Part shown: positions 61,145-64,000 of the stretch, in pieces
Layout of the letters: each line of letters begins with the position of its first letter
Position numbering within the stretch: position 1 is the stretch's first letter
Origin: Sulfuricurvum sp.
GTDB taxonomy: Bacteria; Campylobacterota; Campylobacteria; Campylobacterales; Sulfurimonadaceae
DNA length: 64,000 bases
NCBI GenBank assembly: GCA_020721585.1
Contig: DYMK01000002.1
Location: forward strand, 62,001 to 126,000
Direction of reading: 5' to 3'
Position numbers and translations under genes: made by a program
The notes under the pieces: model-generated
Told to the model about the DNA's origin: nothing
Seen by the model: only the letters and a program-made list of their open reading frames with translations
Databases searched by the model: none

Positions 61145-61159
61145 CGCGTTTCAGGGTCT
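61135..61159. repeat. palindrome AGACCCTGAA-N5-TTCAGGGTCT
   Basis: Perfect ten-base arms around CGCGT, at the right border of direct-repeat copy 1. Same core as the palindromes at 25563, 28896 and 62066. May act as the dbpA terminator. Confidence 0.8.
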
Positions 61160-61171
61160 GGTAACGCAGAC

Positions 61172-61216
61172 AAGTACTATACACTCCCACTTTTCAAGTG
61201 GGAGTGTATAGTACTT
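61172..61216. repeat. 21-base perfect inverted repeat with 3-base loop
   Basis: The left arm starts AAGTACTATACACTCC and the right arm is its exact reverse complement; the loop is TTC. It ends at the stop codon of the membrane-protein gene at 61216. The inner part (CTCCCACTT/AAGTGGGAG) is shared with the palindrome at 61917-61939. Confidence 0.95.
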
Positions 61217-61851
61217 TAAGAGAATATGGCGTGAAAGAATTTCCGAACCATTTCAATTGAAACTAAAATAAAGCTCGCAAACATCATAGAACTAAAAACT
61301 GTAACTACTCCAATATAAAAGCTTATCCCAAAACGGGTATGAAAAACTGGATAAAATAATCCGCTATCTGAATCTGATAACAACAAATTAGGGAGATCAT
61401 AAAAACTGATATACATAATACAAATCAGATAAATCAGACCATAAAAAAAAGCAACACTCAATTTTTCTCCTGTAATCTGAACCCCCTTATGTCTAAAAAT
61501 AAACATTAGAAAGATCAAGATAGGTACAGTCAAATATGCTATAGACAATTCTAATAAAATGAGTTGAGGCATTTCACTGTGATGCGACATCGCAAAAATT
61601 CCAGGAAATAATGATGTCATAACTTTTATAAATGACTGACAGAAAAAGCAAGCCATTATCGATTTTTCATTTACATATAATGACGGAATCGAAAATAAAA
61701 GTAATATTACGAATAGGACAATACTAGTTACATTACGTTTATAGTATTGATGAATAGTATCCTGATGATTTTTAAGGATTTGTAATATTTTTATAGGCAC
61801 ATACATAAATAATACAATGAAAAAAATCAGTATCCATTTTAAAAAGTTCAT
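61216..61851 (-). CDS. AT-rich multi-pass membrane protein, orphan-like
   Basis: A 211-residue protein with about six hydrophobic helices and few charged loops; one CFFC pair near residue 68. It begins with a membrane helix (MNFLKWILIFFIVLFMYV). Base composition is clearly more AT-rich than the neighbours and codons are AT-ending, suggesting acquisition. It lies between two copies of the dbpA-end repeat and between palindromes. No family recognised and no transposase seen. A real gene is likely because of the long open frame in AT-rich DNA. Confidence 0.55.
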   Translation of the reverse strand: MNFLKWILIFFIVLFMYVPIKILQILKNHQDTIHQYYKRNVTSIVLFVILLLFSIPSLYVNEKSIMACFFCQSFIKVMTSLFPGIFAMSHHSEMPQLILLELSIAYLTVPILIFLMFIFRHKGVQITGEKLSVAFFYGLIYLICIMYISFYDLPNLLLSDSDSGLFYPVFHTRFGISFYIGVVTVFSSMMFASFILVSIEMVRKFFHAIFS

Positions 61852-61874
61852 TTATGTTACTTCCTTTAGTTCTC

Positions 61875-61946
61875 TCGTTCCCACTTGCCACGTGGGAATG
61901 CAAACAAGGGCTATACGCTCCCACTTGGAAAGTGGGAGCGAGGGGG
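61875..61946. repeat. composite palindromic repeat (TTCCCACTT / GCTCCCACTT units)
   Basis: Two adjoining imperfect hairpins: CGTTCCCACTTGCCACGTGGGAATG at the left and GCTCCCACTT-GGA-AAGTGGGAGC (perfect ten-base arms, 61917-61939) at the right, separated by CAAACAAGGGCTATAC. The layout resembles REP-like dispersed repeats found in many bacteria. A fragment occurs near 3611. It forms the border of the inserted segment, directly before direct-repeat copy 2. Confidence 0.8.
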
Positions 61947-62073
61947 AAAACCGCCCCATCAAAGGGAAAAAGTTTCGGATATGGTTGTTGGATTAGACCC
62001 CGAAACACGTTCTGGGTGAGGATCACTGTCATGCTGAACGTGATTCAGCATCTCTCTCTTTTTAGACCCTGAA
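61947..62073. repeat. 127-base direct repeat, copy 2
   Basis: Second copy of the dbpA 3' end and following bases, with one mismatch to copy 1. It encodes a dead remnant of the last dbpA codons without upstream frame. Palindrome ATGCTGAA-N5-TTCAGCAT is at 62031-62051. Confidence 0.95.
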
Positions 62074-62086
62074 TCGAGTTCAGGGT
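62066..62086. repeat. palindrome ACCCTGAA-N5-TTCAGGGT
   Basis: Perfect eight-base arms, loop TCGAG, followed by GACT and then directly by the dRS3-like element at 62093. Confidence 0.85.
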
Positions 62087-62092
62087 GACTGG

Positions 62093-62112
62093 ATTCCCGC
62101 CTTCGCGGGAAT
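62093..62112. repeat. dRS3-like palindrome ATTCCC-N8-GGGAAT
   Basis: ATTCCCGC-CTTC-GCGGGAAT, identical in core to the copy at 20798, with CTGG before and GACG after. It lies 34 bases before the pgi stop codon. Confidence 0.85.
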
Positions 62113-62146
62113 GACGATGTAAGGGGTGCATTTAGGGTGACGTAAA

Positions 62147-63379
62147 CTATTCGCTAAAATAGCCTTGAAGGATTTGTTTCCCCAGTTCAACACCGGGTTG
62201 ATTGTAGGTATTCACCCCCAAAAGTACCCCCGAAGCGGATGTGAGTAACTCATAATAGATAATCATCTCCCCCACCGTAGTAGGATCGATGGCACTTAGC
62301 GTAATCTCATCCACACTCACCCCACTTTGGCGGACGCTTTGCATCGTCGCTTGACATTGGGCATTGATCAAAGTATTAAACGGATACCCATTGACAAAAT
62401 CCACTTTTTCCAAAAAGGGGAGTGAAAGGCGAGGGATTGTCAATTCATCGCACGAATGTTCAATACGGATAAAAGTGACCGTTTTATTAAGGGGTCCTTC
62501 GATGATCAATTGTAAAAACGAGTGTTGATCGACCGAACCAATCAGCGAAATGGGGGTAAGCCCAACCCGTTCATTGTATTCATTGCGTTTACCCAGCGAC
62601 TCGCCCCACAACTGAACGACCCATTTCCCCAACTCTTCAAACGCATCCGAATACGAAAACAGCACATTCATGGGGAGGGATTGGGCATTATGGACATAAA
62701 ACGCCGCTTTTTTGAGGAGATGATCCTCTTTGCGATCCCAAAAAGATTCCATAAATCCTTTGGCACCTTCTAATAATTCCTCAACATTAAACCCCGCCAC
62801 CAAAAGAGGGACAACCCCAACGGCACTTAATACCGAAAAGCGTCCCCCCACATTATCGGGAATCGCAAACCGTTGCAAACCGTAATGGTGGGCAAATTGA
62901 CTCAAAATCGACCCCTCATCACTCACGACAATGACCTGTTGTGAATTTTCCAACGTCATCTCAAAGGTGGCAATAAGGTATTTAAAAATAGAGAGGGTCT
63001 CTACGGTTCCCCCCGATTTGGAGATCACCACAAAGAGGGTTTTGGCGATTTCAATGTGGGAGGCGGTGTAGGCGATACTTAAGGGATCAGAGTTTTCAAA
63101 ATAGACAATTTTTTTAGCGTGAGGGGTGGAAGCACGAAGGAGACGATCGATGGCTTTGATCCCCAATGACGATCCTCCGATCCCCACCACGGCGATGGTA
63201 TCAAAAAACGTCGTTTTAGGGAGAAGTTCCCCTCTCACCTTCGCACACAACGCCAATGACGACGCAGGAAGGGTGTAATACCCGATCGTTTGAGACTCCT
63301 CTTGCAACGATTCAAAGGTTTGCTCTAGCAAAGCACCATTGATCTGACTGGTCTCAAAGTGGGTTTGAAAGCTCAACAT
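62147..63379 (-). CDS. pgi: glucose-6-phosphate isomerase
   Basis: The protein interconverts glucose-6-phosphate and fructose-6-phosphate. The 410-residue product has GIGGSSLGIKAIDRLL near 70, VISKSGGTVETLSIF near 125, GGRFSVLSAVGVVPLLVAG near 190, WGESLGKRNEYNERVGLTP near 265 and the C-terminal GVEL region. The short form (~400 residues) is usual in Campylobacterota. The ATG at 63377-63379 is two bases after the gap stop; a longer frame to 63436 overlaps gap and is unlikely. Co-transcribed with gap. Confidence 0.93.
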   Translation of the reverse strand: MLSFQTHFETSQINGALLEQTFESLQEESQTIGYYTLPASSLALCAKVRGELLPKTTFFDTIAVVGIGGSSLGIKAIDRLLRASTPHAKKIVYFENSDPLSIAYTASHIEIAKTLFVVISKSGGTVETLSIFKYLIATFEMTLENSQQVIVVSDEGSILSQFAHHYGLQRFAIPDNVGGRFSVLSAVGVVPLLVAGFNVEELLEGAKGFMESFWDRKEDHLLKKAAFYVHNAQSLPMNVLFSYSDAFEELGKWVVQLWGESLGKRNEYNERVGLTPISLIGSVDQHSFLQLIIEGPLNKTVTFIRIEHSCDELTIPRLSLPFLEKVDFVNGYPFNTLINAQCQATMQSVRQSGVSVDEITLSAIDPTTVGEMIIYYELLTSASGVLLGVNTYNQPGVELGKQILQGYFSE

Positions 63380-63381
63380 GG

Positions 63382-64000
63382 TTAATGGTTTCCAATCAAA
63401 ACGGTCATATCCACCAAACGACTGCTGTATCCCCACTCATTGTCATACCATGCCAACACTTTGACCGTGTGACCATCTACGACACTGGTCATATCAGGTA
63501 CGTACGTCGAACTGTACGTAGAACCGACAAAATCACACGAGACCCGTTTATCATTGTCAATCTCGATTAACCCTTTGAAGGCTCCCTCGCTGGCGGTTTG
63601 GAACGCGGCATGAATTGCTTCTTTGGTCACGCTTGCTTTGAGATTTGCGGTCAAGTCAACCACCGAAACATCAGGGGTAGGGACACGCATTGCATAGCCG
63701 TTGAGTTTACCCAAAAGGTGAGGCATTACTTTACCGATTGCTTTGGCAGCACCGGTGGAGGTGGGGATCATATTCAGGGCTGCAGCACGGGCGCGACGAG
63801 GGTCTTTGGAGTGTTTAACGTCCAACACATTTTGGTCATTGGTATACGAGTGAATGGTGGTCATAAGGGCGTTTTCAATCCCAAACGCATCGTCCAATAC
63901 TTTACAAATAGGCCCAAGACAGTTGGTGGTACAGCTAGCGTTGGAGATAATGGCTTCCCCTTGATAAGCATCGGAATTGACCCCAAGCACATAGGTAGGA
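63382..64000 (-). CDS. gap: glyceraldehyde-3-phosphate dehydrogenase, partial (5' end outside window)
   Basis: The C-terminal ~206 residues of a type I GAPDH, open to the window edge. It begins PTYVLGVNSDAYQGEAI and has the catalytic SNASCTTNCLGP, THSYTNDQNVLD, RARAAALNMIPTSTGAAKAIG, GYAMRVPTPDVSVVDL and WYDNEWGYSSRLVDM. It makes 1,3-bisphosphoglycerate in glycolysis or runs in reverse. Followed by pgi after two bases, so this is a sugar-phosphate operon. Confidence 0.97.
   Translation of the reverse strand, partial: PTYVLGVNSDAYQGEAIISNASCTTNCLGPICKVLDDAFGIENALMTTIHSYTNDQNVLDVKHSKDPRRARAAALNMIPTSTGAAKAIGKVMPHLLGKLNGYAMRVPTPDVSVVDLTANLKASVTKEAIHAAFQTASEGAFKGLIEIDNDKRVSCDFVGSTYSSTYVPDMTSVVDGHTVKVLAWYDNEWGYSSRLVDMTVLIGNH

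Noticed and set aside
61975-61995. A second dbpA C-terminus considered as a pseudogene
   Set aside because: Only the last 16 codons are present as part of the 127-base duplication, so it is described as a repeat copy rather than a pseudogene.
61854-62072. A 72-codon plus-strand frame over the right border of the insert
   Set aside because: It runs through the palindromic repeat and the copied dbpA end in a wrong frame; it is a by-product of the repeats.
61018-62073. Insertion sequence or prophage at 61-62 kb
   Set aside because: No transposase, integrase or phage gene is visible, and a 127-base duplication is far longer than usual target-site duplications; only the duplication and palindromes are claimed.

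Overview
The window looks like chromosomal DNA of a Campylobacterota (epsilonproteobacterial) sulfur/hydrogen-oxidising type such as Sulfuricurvum or Sulfurimonas. The genus is inferred from gene content, not measured. Supporting signs are a long TrmB (392 aa), a short Pgi (410 aa), a Cj0069-like protein, a RodA that appears to start with TTG, many promoters recognisable only by a TATAAT-like -10 box, and a periplasmic NrfD-type molybdoenzyme operon. Genes are densely packed with many ATGA or TAATG overlaps. Both edges cut genes: a Cj0069-like gene at base 1 and gap at base 64000.

Layout. 0.0-3.5 kb (minus): tgt-pdxJ-pdxA plus the Cj0069-like gene. 3.7-7.4 kb (plus): an EAL-CBS-GGDDF signalling protein, a proline-rich lipoprotein and trpC. 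7.4-11.4 kb (plus): a circularly permuted ATP-grasp / alpha-E / twin M14-like cluster, probably for making and trimming a peptide-like product. 11.4-17.5 kb (minus): an EnvC-like degenerate LytM protein with ftsX and ftsE, then trmB, a fibronectin-III lipoprotein and an rluD-like gene. 17.5-20.8 kb (plus): rodA, a tRNA with anticodon CAU, a cytochrome c, lpxB and a membrane protein. 20.9-23.0 kb (minus): dsbD and a thioredoxin-like partner. 23.1-25.6 kb (plus): an LprI-like protein and a YyaL/DUF255 protein.

25.55-29.0 kb is an accessory module: a PD-(D/E)XK nuclease-like gene divergent from a STAND NTPase whose TPR array consists of 120-bp DNA repeats, several of them identical. Clusters of short palindromes lie on both sides. 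29.0-32.7 kb holds an unusual plus-strand operon: a small membrane protein, an Lgt-like protein with an altered signature, two paralogous lipoproteins and a radical SAM enzyme of the MJ0619/tetraether-synthase type. 32.8-37.7 kb: PPK2, a SulP-STAS-cNMP transporter, then a roadblock-like protein with an ATATT microsatellite in its promoter, and a GAF-receiver protein.

37.8-42.6 kb (minus): thrC and a fbaA / DUF1566 / esterase-HD fusion / HD operon. 42.7-46.4 kb (plus): M23 peptidase, aroK, a thioredoxin-like gene, hisD. 46.5-54.2 kb (plus): a respiratory molybdoenzyme operon (FeS, NrfD-like, Tat-exported catalytic subunit, TorD-like chaperone, polyferredoxin, a stand-alone AroE-N-like domain, an unknown acidic protein). 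54.2-59.2 kb (minus): a PAS-GGDEF protein and a TonB-receptor/exbB/exbD/tonB operon behind a good Fur-box match. 59.3-61.1 kb (plus): DUF2809 and dbpA. The 3' end of dbpA is duplicated (127 bp, one mismatch) around an AT-rich membrane-protein ORF with palindromic borders. 62.1-64.0 kb (minus): gap (partial) and pgi.

The strongest candidates for something new are the STAND/TPR plus nuclease module, the Lgt-like/lipoprotein/radical-SAM operon, the phase-variable-looking ATATT promoter, the AroE-N-like protein in the molybdoenzyme operon, and the duplicated, palindrome-bordered insert near 61 kb.
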